This document shows positions 14,048 through 22,393 of a DNA stretch of 26,419 nucleotides, one piece after another. Both the position numbers and the translations under genes were made by a program. Origin of the DNA: an uncultured Collinsella sp. (GTDB taxonomy: Bacteria > Actinomycetota > Coriobacteriia > Coriobacteriales > Coriobacteriaceae); NCBI GenBank assembly GCA_902496845.1, contig CABVCJ010000026.1, positions 1 through 26,419 of the forward strand, read 5' to 3'. The notes beneath the pieces are model-generated. The model was given only the letters and a program-made list of their open reading frames with translations. It had not been told where the DNA came from and ran no database searches. The stretch's first letter is position 1; each line of letters begins with the position of its first letter.

Positions 14048-15115
14048 ATGAGTCGTCAAGAAATGTTTTTTAATCCGGTGATGGAAGAGGTTAATGGCGT
14101 AAATAAAATGGTGATGCCTTACGTGAAAGATGCGGAGCGAACGGCTAACCCATATCAGTTTGACCTAGACCAGAACGGATTCCCGGTTTTTAGTGACAAA
14201 AATATCCGATTTGTTCAGACCATGATTGATCACAATTCGTCTTATGACATAGCAGACGAAACGTTGATTGGCAAAATGTATAGCGACGTTCTTGGCGGCG
14301 ATGAGGATGCTATTAAACAGGCTGTTTACTACACCAATAAAGTGAACTCAACACACTTAGCGGTGCTGGGAAAGAGATATAGCGATGCAGTCAAAGTTGG
14401 CGAAATCAAGAACGTTGACCCAGAAACTGATATTCCTCAACTTGAAGAAAAATACAAAGAGAGCTCTCAAAAGGGCAATAGTTCCAATAGCCGGAAGTCT
14501 GAATGGGTGTTGACCGGTGGTGCAGCGTTAACCGCTCGTGAGATCATTAAAAACAAAGATGAATTAATAGAAGCCTTGAAGGACGACTCGAATGGCGGCG
14601 ATGAGCACGGAGGCACTAAGGCGGTGTATCTTATCGCTCGATATGCTGAGAATTATTTACGTGATGAGGGTCTTACGGACTTTAAGAAAAACAATGTTTC
14701 ATTTGCATCGAAATTCTGTCATCACACATGTATAAAAGGCGGGCTTGGGGATAGATATTGCATCTATGACTCAGTTGTCGGGGAGGTTCTTCCCTATTAC
14801 ATTTGGGCCTATTCCAATCATGCTGACATCGAAAAAAAGAACTACTCAAAGCTGAAGAAACTGATTTCAGACTATGTCAATGATGATTCATCTTTGGGTT
14901 ATCGGAAGTACCGTGAGCTATATAGAAGTGTATGCGATGGCGTTAACCTCTGGCGAGGCGAACCTTCGAATGAATGTGCGTTAGATGGCTCTATGATGAT
15001 CGAACCATTTGAAGGCGACATTGGTTTCCAAGAGGTTGATAGGCTTATTTGGTATTATTTCAAGGGTCGTCGTCTTGATGAGGCCAAGAGAAAAATGAAG
15101 CAAATCATCAAGTAG
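14048..15115 (+). CDS. AT-rich gene for an uncharacterised 355-residue protein
   Basis: Not recognised with confidence. Soluble, no signal peptide or membrane segment. The N-terminal half is acidic, with a low-complexity stretch at 134-150 (KEKYKESSQKGNSSNSRK-like). Around 218-245 is SFASKFCHHT...YCIYDSVVGEVLPYY, a pattern I associate with uncharacterised accessory proteins having a glycosylase-like helical core; that is a weak impression. ATG at 14048 follows AAGGAG with 6-7 nt spacing; ATG at 14018 lacks a site. Base composition is visibly more AT-rich and codon use less biased than the neighbours. With flanking direct repeats and its own strong terminator it looks like a single-gene acquired cargo, possibly defence-related. 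Confidence 0.6.
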   Translation: MSRQEMFFNPVMEEVNGVNKMVMPYVKDAERTANPYQFDLDQNGFPVFSDKNIRFVQTMIDHNSSYDIADETLIGKMYSDVLGGDEDAIKQAVYYTNKVNSTHLAVLGKRYSDAVKVGEIKNVDPETDIPQLEEKYKESSQKGNSSNSRKSEWVLTGGAALTAREIIKNKDELIEALKDDSNGGDEHGGTKAVYLIARYAENYLRDEGLTDFKKNNVSFASKFCHHTCIKGGLGDRYCIYDSVVGEVLPYYIWAYSNHADIEKKNYSKLKKLISDYVNDDSSLGYRKYRELYRSVCDGVNLWRGEPSNECALDGSMMIEPFEGDIGFQEVDRLIWYYFKGRRLDEAKRKMKQIIK

Positions 15116-15173
15116 ATCTAGTGTTCGATTGATTGATGGGAAAACCTGCTCAAGTTCGACATTATGTGCAGAG

Positions 15174-15189
15174 CTTGGGCGGATCAAGA
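15174..15189 (+). repeat. Direct repeat, right copy
   Basis: CTTGGGCGGATCAAGA; partner of 13964-13979. Here TTGGGCG (15175-15181) also pairs with CGCCCAA (15201-15207) as a small hairpin upstream of the terminator. Apart from the terminator, 15262-15343 shows nothing. Confidence 0.5.
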
Positions 15190-15230
15190 TGCTTTCACTT
15201 CGCCCAAAGATATTCTGGGCCTCGTTCTCA

Positions 15231-15261
15231 GGCCGTGCCTGGTGTGGGCACGGCCTTTTTT
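15231..15261 (+). terminator. Strong rho-independent terminator
   Basis: GGCCGTGCC (15231-15239), loop TGGTGTG, GGCACGGCC (15247-15255), then TTTTTT. A perfect 9-bp GC stem with a U-tract, ending transcripts of the AT-rich gene. Confidence 0.92.
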
Positions 15262-15343
15262 GTGTCCATGAGGATTCGAATGCCGAATTGAGATATGGGC
15301 AAGACCAGCTAATGGGGGTTGTTGCGGCTTTTCGTATCTTCCG

Positions 15344-16378
15344 TCAACGAGCACGATGCCGATATATGTCCAGCCAAATCGGCTCTTTCTCCTTATTGCT
15401 GGCGCACTCTTCTAGCAGGTTATCTATCTGATTCAGTTCAATCGCTTGCAAGGTCGCGCATGCTTCCGGCAAGGGCTGCGTTACTTTCTTCGCTCTAAAC
15501 ACGGGCGACAGCATCAGGTTCGTATGCGCCCATCCGGCAAAGCAACTGCCGTAGGGGATGGAACCGCAGCTTACTCGCCCGCTGTCATCGAGATACAGAC
15601 AGTCCAATTTCGAGTTTGCTACCAGGCAATAGCAAGGTCCCGGCGCCCATGGCCGGCAGTCGATCTCAAGAATGTCGCCCTTTCTGTACGGCGTGGGCAG
15701 GTCGACATATGCCCCCTTGAACCACGGGCCAAAGATTCCACCCACAATGCAGTCGAGCACCTCGCCGCATTCGCCCTCTTCTTCCCTGCAGATGTACTGG
15801 ATTTCGCCGCCGGCGTTTGCGTAGTAAGTGTAGTCTGGCTGTAGAAAGCCGTCGTATGGATATGAACAGCTCGGGTCGTTGGCAAGGTTGAACAGCTCGA
15901 TCATCCAGTATGAGGACGATAAGTCTGTCATTTCGCTCCACTTGTCTGCGTATGCCTTCATTGCCGCAAGGGCGGCCTGCCAGGATGCCACGGGGAAGGG
16001 GCCATGCGTGATGGCGGATCCCACTTCGTTGCCGATAAAGCTAATTTCGCTAATAAGCAGCACCTTTCTGTTTCCGTCGACGGCCTTTAGCGCGTTCAAG
16101 CAGCCATCGATGTAGTTGATACAGATCTCTGGTCCGTACCAAGAAAAGGTCTCATCTGACGAGCTGCGCTCGGCAGCAACCAGCCTGCTGAACATCTCCC
16201 GTTTGCGGTTGATTTCTATCGACGCGCCACCGATGATTTGCGCGTAATGATCGCCACTCAGGAGCTGCGGATTATGCAGCAAATGCTCTCGCAGCTCCGG
16301 AGATTCGATGAGGTTGATTATTTCTTCGTGCACGATAGCCTCCGAGTTATTGGTGCGACTTCTTGTGGATTCGGCCAT
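15344..16378 (-). CDS. Single-module member of the paralogue array (N-type module)
   Basis: 344 residues, function unknown. It aligns with the N-terminal half of both large paralogues: IINLIESPELREHL (20-33), HGPFPVASWQAA (125-136) matching their DGPFPVASWDAA, and DLPTPYRKGDILEID (226-240) matching YTPWSPGDIIKIDGRPF. Cys-rich spots occur at 195-210 and 250-280. No signal peptide, membrane helix or known catalytic motif. It is the last gene of the array, starting 8 nt after the stop of the C-type module gene with no clear Shine-Dalgarno, so translation is probably coupled. It has diverged more than the full-length copies are from each other. Confidence 0.72.
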   Translation of the reverse strand: MAESTRSRTNNSEAIVHEEIINLIESPELREHLLHNPQLLSGDHYAQIIGGASIEINRKREMFSRLVAAERSSSDETFSWYGPEICINYIDGCLNALKAVDGNRKVLLISEISFIGNEVGSAITHGPFPVASWQAALAAMKAYADKWSEMTDLSSSYWMIELFNLANDPSCSYPYDGFLQPDYTYYANAGGEIQYICREEEGECGEVLDCIVGGIFGPWFKGAYVDLPTPYRKGDILEIDCRPWAPGPCYCLVANSKLDCLYLDDSGRVSCGSIPYGSCFAGWAHTNLMLSPVFRAKKVTQPLPEACATLQAIELNQIDNLLEECASNKEKEPIWLDIYRHRAR

Positions 16379-16386
16379 GGCTGCAT

Positions 16387-17460
16387 CTATTCGAATAGCT
16401 GCGGGTACTTCTCCTTGAGCGGTGCCTGATCAAGACGCAGCTCTTCTAGGTTGCGCTTTGCCTTGGACTCCATCCTTATGGTGTCGATAAACGCTACAAG
16501 TGAGTCGACATACAGGTCGCCACGCAGGTACGCCTGGGCTGCGACTAAAATTCGCTGCTCGTCTTTGAGCGGCTCGCGATAATACTCAAGATTCAGGTAG
16601 AGCGGGTCTGGCTCGCCGATGTAGAGGGGAAACGTCTCGTTGTAGCTAATCGAACAGCCGGTCGCGCGCATGTTGCTGATATCTCCCGCATTGCGATGGT
16701 GCTCGAGGCGCTGCTGCGCATGATCAAGCCATTCGTCAGAACGGTCTGCCTGCCGAAGCTCTGCCTCAAGCTGTGTCCGGTCCCACGTGGGCAGATCGAG
16801 CAACGTGAACGGCTCGCGGGCACTGCCTTGTGGCGTCCAGACGATATCGCCGGTGTGGAACGGCGTGGGGATATCGACCCAGATGAACTCGAATGCGATC
16901 TCCCAATCGTTCTCAACGGGGCCGGCGGAAGGACAATAGACGGAAAGAGCCTCGCCTTTACCGTTCACCATGAGCCAATCTTCCCGGTGATGTTCTTCGT
17001 CGGCATCGAGCGGGCACCGGGTGATGCGTACGCGTGCCTCTGGACGGCTCGCCAGTTCATCATCACCGCGCAACCCCTCGGCACATTTCTCATAGCAGCT
17101 GAATGGCGCGCCGAAGGCCCCACAAAGTTGCCCGTCGGGCACAATCTCCTCTTCATACTGATAAACGTAGCCCGTCCCACTCGCAAACACATCGACGCAT
17201 CGCTTGTTGTAATCGATTGTCCAGCGCAAGAAGGCATGGAAATCGGGGATGGCGGGTCTTCCGAAACCAGCAATGGTGGCTTCCAGCGAGCAATTGGGCA
17301 TGGTGCACGCAATCTCCTGCCAAGCTTCGCATTTCTGATTGAGCGTGGCGGTCTTCGAAAACCAAACCAGATAGGCGGCCTCGATGGTGCTGGGCTGGAA
17401 GTCGATACTGCGCAGGTGCTCCCGAATGTCCCGGGAGTCGACAAAATCCAAGATGTTCAT
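16387..17460 (-). CDS. Single-module member of the paralogue array (C-type module)
   Basis: 357 residues, function unknown. It aligns end to end with the C-terminal half of the large paralogues: ILDFVDSRDIREHL (3-16) with their ILEFLDSPDIKEHL; MPNCS (54-58) with MPNCAM; RITRCPLDADEEHH (145-158) with VTRRPINPDEDHY; VDIPTPFHTGDIV (195-207) with FDIPTPFHAGDII; and the ending KYPQLFE with RYPELFD. It starts 2 nt after the upstream stop, its ribosome-binding site GAGGAG lying inside the previous gene, so it is tightly coupled. Soluble, acidic, no recognised catalytic motif. Confidence 0.75.
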   Translation of the reverse strand: MNILDFVDSRDIREHLRSIDFQPSTIEAAYLVWFSKTATLNQKCEAWQEIACTMPNCSLEATIAGFGRPAIPDFHAFLRWTIDYNKRCVDVFASGTGYVYQYEEEIVPDGQLCGAFGAPFSCYEKCAEGLRGDDELASRPEARVRITRCPLDADEEHHREDWLMVNGKGEALSVYCPSAGPVENDWEIAFEFIWVDIPTPFHTGDIVWTPQGSAREPFTLLDLPTWDRTQLEAELRQADRSDEWLDHAQQRLEHHRNAGDISNMRATGCSISYNETFPLYIGEPDPLYLNLEYYREPLKDEQRILVAAQAYLRGDLYVDSLVAFIDTIRMESKAKRNLEELRLDQAPLKEKYPQLFE

Positions 17461-17462
17461 GG

Positions 17463-19595
17463 TTAGCTCCTCTTTGTTTCGAAGCGCGCCGGCGGGGTTA
17501 TCGCATCATCGAACAGCTCCGGATAGCGGGTCTTGAGCCAGCCGTCTTCCCCTTCAAACCGCTCGGCTTTTTTCTTGACCAGCGCCTGCAGCTCGCAAAG
17601 ACTTGATAGCGCAATAAGTGAGTCAAGACCCAGATTGCCGTCGAGATATGCCCGCACGCCGTACAGAATTCTCGCCTCCGGCTTGAGCGGGGTACGGCAG
17701 TATTCCATATCGAGAAGAAAACAACTCGGCTCTCCGATATAGACGGGGTACTCCAGGGGATATTCAATCTGACAGCCGTAGGCGTACATGTCACTCGTAT
17801 CGCCATTTTGCCGATGGTGCCTGAGCAGGTCGTCGGCCTTTTTTGCGGCGCATTCCCTGTAGGTGGAAGGCGGAAGCTCATCCATGATCCGCTTCGTGGT
17901 CCATGTCTGCATATTGAGAAGTAGCATGGGGTCGCCAGGGTCGCCGTGACGACAAATGATGTCGCCGGCGTGGAATGGCGTCGGGATGTCAAACCACATC
18001 AACTCAAAAGCGAAAGTGGGGTCTTCGCCCTCGCGTTCTTTGTCGATGCAGTGCAGCTGGCAATCCATGACCTTGCCATTTGCGTCGAGCATGAGCTTAT
18101 CGGCGGCATAGTGGTCTTCGTCCGGATTGATTGGGCGGCGTGTTACTTCAATCGAGGTAGGATTCTCCTCCTCAAGCTCATTCCAGATTGCCTCGAAACA
18201 TTTTTCGTAGCTGGTGTAGGGGCCATAATTGCACCCGCTCTCATGGGGACTTCCCGTCTTGTCCTCAAAGAAATACATGTGCTTGCCAGGTTGTTTGAAC
18301 CGGGCAATTATCTTGCGCTCCCATTTGATGACGTCGCGGAGAAAGACGTGGAAGTTGGGGATATTGAACGTGCCGTATCGCCTGCTCATCGCACAATTGG
18401 GCATGTTTTCGAGAATCTTTTGCCAGGCCTCGATCTTCTGTTGCAGCGTCTTTTCGCTCGAACGGTCGACGATGAACGCTGCCTCGGGCGTGGTGGGCTC
18501 GTAGCTGATGTCCTTTAAGTGTTCCTTGATGTCGGGTGAGTCGAGAAACTCGAGAATGTCCGAACGTATGGCGTTGGCGCCGGCGCCGGCCGATGTGCGG
18601 TATGGCTGCAGGCAGTCGTGTACGACCGATCCGTCCGACCATTGTTTGCCGTAGCTGGGGTCATCGTGCAGCTTTTTCGAGAGTTCGAGCATAAAGGAGC
18701 AATCATAGGGCAAGTCGCCGATATAGCGTTCGGCGGTGTAGAGCGCAGAGGGTGTGAAGTCGTCGAGGAAGCCGTCCGTGAAATCCCTCAAGCGGAGATT
18801 GCCTTCCTCAACGCCGTAGATTTTGCTCGGATAGGCGCACCAAACCTGGCCTTTGAACGAACTATCGTAGTCGTCTTCGAGCACGATGGCGAAACGGGGG
18901 CCGTGGTCGAAGGGCCGACCGTCGATCTTGATGATGTCGCCGGGGGACCAGGGGGTGTAGAAGACCTCACCATTGGCACAGAAGTGCTTGCTATTGTTCC
19001 ACGGCAAGTGATCGATGCTTTGATGCGGAGTTCGCTGATTCCGGCGGTCGCTCAAAAAGACCAAATCGCCAGCCATGGTCGCGGCGAATATCAGCGAGGC
19101 TTGAGCGCGCGGGCGGTCGTGTAAGTCTTCGGCGGTATAGAGCTTAATCTGCCAGAATGATTCGGACCAATCTTCATCGGGGTCGTCATCGACGAATTGC
19201 TTCATAAGGGTTTGAGCGGCATCCCAAGAGGCAACGGGGAAGGGACCATCAAAGGTGTCGTGCCCGCGCTCATCTTCACTGTAAAACATGCCGAAGACCA
19301 GCAAGATACCGCGGTCACGGTCAACGTTGTAAAGCATATCGAGTGCAGTGTCGAGTTGTTCGAGGCCGGAGTCGATCGCCTCGGCGTAATCCGATGAGAC
19401 CTCTTTGCGAAGCTGCTCGAGCATGGTCCGTTTTTCGTCGAGCGTCTTGAGGGAGTCGCCGATGATTTTACAGAGGGAGCCATCTGCCATTCCCATGTGT
19501 TTGAACATATGAGCACGCAGCTCATCGTCCTTGATGCAACTGCAGACGAGCTCCCTGCCGGCATCGGTGATCACGGTATCTGCTTGGCTGTCCAT
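17463..19595 (-). CDS. Two-module paralogue (N+C), 710 residues
   Basis: Function unknown. The N-module (about 1-335) has LKTLDEKRTMLEQLRKEV (49-66), DGPFPVASW (116-124) and YTPWSPGDIIKIDGRPF (213-229). The C-module (about 345-710) has DILEFLDSPDIKEHL (346-360), KTLQQKIEAWQKILENMPNC, FDIPTPFHAGDII and the ending RYPELFD. Both modules open with a DE-[IL]-x-x-H[LM] helix, carry a KTL..K segment and share a TP(F/W)..GDI strand, so the halves look like an old duplication. ATG at 19595 follows GGAGG by 5 nt. It is close to the 19760-21886 product over its whole length. The motif GTCCCATTAACGGG lies 55-71 nt upstream. Soluble and acidic. Confidence 0.75.
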   Translation of the reverse strand: MDSQADTVITDAGRELVCSCIKDDELRAHMFKHMGMADGSLCKIIGDSLKTLDEKRTMLEQLRKEVSSDYAEAIDSGLEQLDTALDMLYNVDRDRGILLVFGMFYSEDERGHDTFDGPFPVASWDAAQTLMKQFVDDDPDEDWSESFWQIKLYTAEDLHDRPRAQASLIFAATMAGDLVFLSDRRNQRTPHQSIDHLPWNNSKHFCANGEVFYTPWSPGDIIKIDGRPFDHGPRFAIVLEDDYDSSFKGQVWCAYPSKIYGVEEGNLRLRDFTDGFLDDFTPSALYTAERYIGDLPYDCSFMLELSKKLHDDPSYGKQWSDGSVVHDCLQPYRTSAGAGANAIRSDILEFLDSPDIKEHLKDISYEPTTPEAAFIVDRSSEKTLQQKIEAWQKILENMPNCAMSRRYGTFNIPNFHVFLRDVIKWERKIIARFKQPGKHMYFFEDKTGSPHESGCNYGPYTSYEKCFEAIWNELEEENPTSIEVTRRPINPDEDHYAADKLMLDANGKVMDCQLHCIDKEREGEDPTFAFELMWFDIPTPFHAGDIICRHGDPGDPMLLLNMQTWTTKRIMDELPPSTYRECAAKKADDLLRHHRQNGDTSDMYAYGCQIEYPLEYPVYIGEPSCFLLDMEYCRTPLKPEARILYGVRAYLDGNLGLDSLIALSSLCELQALVKKKAERFEGEDGWLKTRYPELFDDAITPPARFETKRS

Positions 19596-19649
19596 AGCAA
19601 CCTCCAATTCGGTCGTTGCCGTTAGCATCCATCAGAGGTTGTGCTTTGT

Positions 19650-19666
19650 GGTCCCATTAACGGGTC
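19650..19666. promoter_or_regulatory. Shared dyad motif upstream of the 710-residue paralogue
   Basis: GGTCCCATTAACGGGTC shares the 14-mer GTCCCATTAACGGG with the site at 21942. On the minus strand TTGACG lies 19 bp before GTTAAT, which could be a -35/-10 pair with the dyad over the -10. The rest of the 164-bp gap (19596-19759) shows no other feature. Confidence 0.45.
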
Positions 19667-19759
19667 TGATATGAATCTCGCGTCAAACATACTTTTGGAA
19701 ATGCACTGGTACATGGATGTGCGCATACTGAATGGACAATTGGTAGTGGCGTTTCAAAA

Positions 19760-21886
19760 CTAAGCGCAACTGCCGCAATCATCCTCTAAGAAAGGCTCAA
19801 CCGTCGTATCGAACAGCTCTGGATAGCGGTCCTTGAGCCAACCGTCTGCGTCCTCGAAGCCACGCATCTTTTTCTCCGCCAGTGCTTGTAGCTCGTATGC
19901 GCTGGCCATCGCGGCGAGTGAATCAACCGCCAGGTCGCCTTTGACATACGCCCTGACGCCGTAGAGGATTCGCTCCTCTGACTTGAGCGGCGCGCGGTAA
20001 TAGTCGATATCCAAAAGAAAACCCTCAGGCTCCCCAATGTAGAAGGGGAAATGCAAGGCGGATGAGACTTGGCAGCCGTAGGCGTACATGTCGCTGGTGT
20101 CGCCGTCATATCGGTGCCAGCGCAATAGCTTGTCGGCCTTTTGCACGAGGCGCTCTTTGTAGACGGAGGAGGCCAGCTCTTTGTCGACTCGTTCGGATCC
20201 CCAAGTTTGCAGGTCAAATAGCACCATCGGCTCGTCGGGGCGCTGAAGGTTGCAGACGATGTCTCCGGCATAGAAAGGCGTCGGGATATCAAACCACATG
20301 TCCTCGAAATCGCTTGCGGTGCCCGCCTCGTCCCACTCGCTTTTGTTGCGGTAATTGCAAGACATTACTTCGCCATTCGCATTGAGTAAGACCATGTCGT
20401 CGGCATAGTGGTCTTCGTCTGGGTCGATGGGGCGGCGAGTGATCTTGATCGCTTCGGGATCGTCACCGTCGAGCTCTTTCCAGGTTGCATCGAAGCACTT
20501 TTGATAACTGCTGTACGGGCCGTAAAGACAACCGCCCTGCCCGCGCCGGCCCCATGAGTAGTCATCAAAGAAATACAGACTCTGGCCGTCTGTCCTTTTA
20601 AAGTGCGCGAGCTTTCTTTGCTCCTGCCTGATGACATTGCGCAGAAAGGCATGGAAGTCCGGGATGTTGACCGTGTCGTTTCTGCGGCTCATGGCGCAAT
20701 TGGGCATATTGTCGATGATCTTTTGCCAGCCTTCGAGCTTTTGCTGTAGCGTTGCTTTATGCGAGCAATTGACGATAAAAGCCGCTACGGGCGTGGTGAG
20801 CTCGTAGTTGATTCGTTGAAGATGCTCCTTAATGCTGCGCGAGTCCAAAAACTCAAAGATGTCCGGACGAATATCCAACTCACATTGGCTGGCGGGCTTG
20901 CGATACGGCTGAAGGCAGTCATGTCCGACGGAACCCTCGGACCATTGTCTGCCGTAGTCGGGGCTGTCGTGCAGCATCTGCGAAAGCTCGAGCATAAAAG
21001 CGCAGCCGTCCGGCAGCTCGCCGGTGTAGCGCTCGGCGGTGTAGAGGGCGGAGGGGATGAAGGGGTCCAAAAGACTGTCGCTGAAGGTGCCGGATGAAAG
21101 CGAACCCTCCTTAACGCCGTGATCTCTGCTGGGGCCCGCACACCAGATCTGTCCCCGGAGCGTGTGCTCGTAGTCGTTTTCGAGCACAATGGCAAAGCGA
21201 GGCCCGTGGTCGAAGGGACGGCCGTCGATTTTGAGGATGTCGCCCGGTACCCACGGCGTGTAGATAGGCTCGTTGTTCGCGCAGAACCGCCTGCTATCGT
21301 TTCGCCAGGCGCTTTCGACATACGATTTGCGAGTGCGGTTATTGCGCTGATCGCGGAGAAATATAAGCTCGCCATCCCTGGTTGCCGCGAACGACAGGGA
21401 GGGCTGCGCCGTTTGATGTTCGTGCAGGTCTTCTGAGGTGTATAGGTCGATCTTCCAGTACGATTCGGACCAGTCGTCTTCAGGATACTCTTCGATGTAG
21501 CGCTTCATGAGCGTTTGCGCGGCTTCCCAGGATGCGGTGGGGAAGGGACCGTCAAGGGCGTCGGCGTCGCGTTCCTCCTCGTTGTAGACCATGACGTGCA
21601 ACAGGAGGATTCCGCGGCCGCGCTCGATGTTGTCGAGCATTTCAAGCGCGCTGTTAAGTTGGGCGAGATGCGAATCGATATCTTCGGTCAGCTCTGGCGA
21701 AACCTCCTTGCGGAGTTGCTCGAGCATGGTGCGCTTTTCATCAAGCGTCTTAAGAGAGCCGGCGATGATTGGCGCCGGCCAGTATAAGTATTTGCGCATG
21801 TGGTCTCGCAGCTCTTGGCTTCTGATGCAGCTGAGGACGAGGTCTTTGCCGGCATCGGTGATGCCATCGCTTGCCTGATTGTTCAT
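19760..21886 (-). CDS. Two-module paralogue (N+C), 708 residues
   Basis: First gene of the array in transcription order; function unknown. It has the same two-module plan as the 710-residue paralogue: LKTLDEKRTMLEQLRKEV near 45-62, DGPFPTASW, YTPWVPGDILKIDGRPF, then DIFEFLDSRSIKEHL opening the C-module, MPNCAMSRR, FDIPTPFYAGDIV, and RYPELFD before a short tail with CGSCA at the end. ATG at 21886 is chosen because TAAGGAGG lies 5 nt upstream; longer in-frame starts lack a site. Strong similarity to the next gene implies a fairly recent duplication. Many Trp, Tyr, Asp and Glu residues and no membrane segments suggest a cytosolic binding protein. Confidence 0.75.
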   Translation of the reverse strand: MNNQASDGITDAGKDLVLSCIRSQELRDHMRKYLYWPAPIIAGSLKTLDEKRTMLEQLRKEVSPELTEDIDSHLAQLNSALEMLDNIERGRGILLLHVMVYNEEERDADALDGPFPTASWEAAQTLMKRYIEEYPEDDWSESYWKIDLYTSEDLHEHQTAQPSLSFAATRDGELIFLRDQRNNRTRKSYVESAWRNDSRRFCANNEPIYTPWVPGDILKIDGRPFDHGPRFAIVLENDYEHTLRGQIWCAGPSRDHGVKEGSLSSGTFSDSLLDPFIPSALYTAERYTGELPDGCAFMLELSQMLHDSPDYGRQWSEGSVGHDCLQPYRKPASQCELDIRPDIFEFLDSRSIKEHLQRINYELTTPVAAFIVNCSHKATLQQKLEGWQKIIDNMPNCAMSRRNDTVNIPDFHAFLRNVIRQEQRKLAHFKRTDGQSLYFFDDYSWGRRGQGGCLYGPYSSYQKCFDATWKELDGDDPEAIKITRRPIDPDEDHYADDMVLLNANGEVMSCNYRNKSEWDEAGTASDFEDMWFDIPTPFYAGDIVCNLQRPDEPMVLFDLQTWGSERVDKELASSVYKERLVQKADKLLRWHRYDGDTSDMYAYGCQVSSALHFPFYIGEPEGFLLDIDYYRAPLKSEERILYGVRAYVKGDLAVDSLAAMASAYELQALAEKKMRGFEDADGWLKDRYPELFDTTVEPFLEDDCGSCA

Positions 21887-21941
21887 GTCGGCCTCCTTAT
21901 CGATCATTACCGGCATGATGAAACAGACGTGGCGATTGCTA

Positions 21942-21957
21942 GTCCCATTAACGGGAC
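21942..21957. promoter_or_regulatory. Shared dyad motif upstream of the 708-residue paralogue
   Basis: GTCCCATTAACGGGAC is a 16-bp dyad (GTCCC...GGGAC perfect, TTAA centre) 55-71 nt before the start codon, the same spacing as the copy at 19650. Probably an operator or part of the core promoter. Confidence 0.5.
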
Positions 21958-22036
21958 CAAGTCACAACTCGCTACGACATTGAGATAGTCAATTTGCCGC
22001 GTTGCGGGCGAGCAGGGCCGGTTTTTTGGCAACACC

Positions 22037-22268
22037 GTTTGCGCCACCAGTAAAAATCGAGTTATTCGGCCTTTCCGAGGGTGCTCACTGACGAGAAAGG
22101 CCTTCTTCGAACCGCCTGCGTCCTTTACGGTGTTCGATTCTGTGAAAAGTGGGCGAATAAACGCCCAAATAAAAACAAAGCCGCTCGAGCATTCCGTATG
22201 ACATTCACGGAGGATTGGCAGTGAGGCCGAATAACTTGAAAAATGTAGGTGGGGTTCTGCGGCAAGGG
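22037..22268. repeat. ~250-bp intergenic repeat element, copy 2
   Basis: Homologous to 6736-6985. Inverted ends TCGAGTTATTCGGCC (22057-22071) and GGCCGAATAACTTGA (22225-22239, one mismatch). Interior ACGGTGTTCGATTCTGTGA, then the hairpin TGGGCG-AATAAA-CGCCCA followed by AAATAAAAACAAA. In copy 1 the corresponding hairpin has a different sequence but still pairs (GCGCA...TGCGC). It is followed by AAAATGTAGGTGG as in copy 1. Confidence 0.6.
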
Positions 22269-22272
22269 TGAA

Positions 22273-22301
22273 TGTGACAAAGAGGCAGCCCCCTTGTTGC
22301 A
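22273..22301. repeat. Dispersed palindrome, decayed copy 3
   Basis: TGTGACAAAGAGGC - A - GCCCCCTTGTTGCA: same length and frame as 6673-6701 but with several substitutions, some leaving G-U pairs and two true mismatches. It abuts the repeat element copy 2. Confidence 0.55.
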
Positions 22302-22327
22302 TTCTAAATATTGCCTTTACGTGTTGA

Positions 22328-22360
22328 TGCACACGGTGTGCAATAATACTCGCACTGTGC
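22328..22360. promoter_or_regulatory. Twin GCAC-n-GTGC dyads upstream of the second TetR gene
   Basis: TGCACAC-G-GTGTGCA (22328-22342) is a perfect dyad; GCAC-T-GTGC (22352-22360) is a second. Each is followed by AATA. They lie 34-66 nt before the TTG start and overlap the likely promoter region, as expected for an autoregulating TetR protein. Confidence 0.5.
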
Positions 22361-22393
22361 AATAGCGCACAGGCTGAGTAACAAGGAGGACGC

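Noticed and set aside
15344..17460. Reading the 344- and 357-residue genes as one large paralogue broken by a frameshift
   Set aside because: The modules are in the order C then N, opposite to the fused genes, so a simple frameshift or stop mutation cannot produce them.
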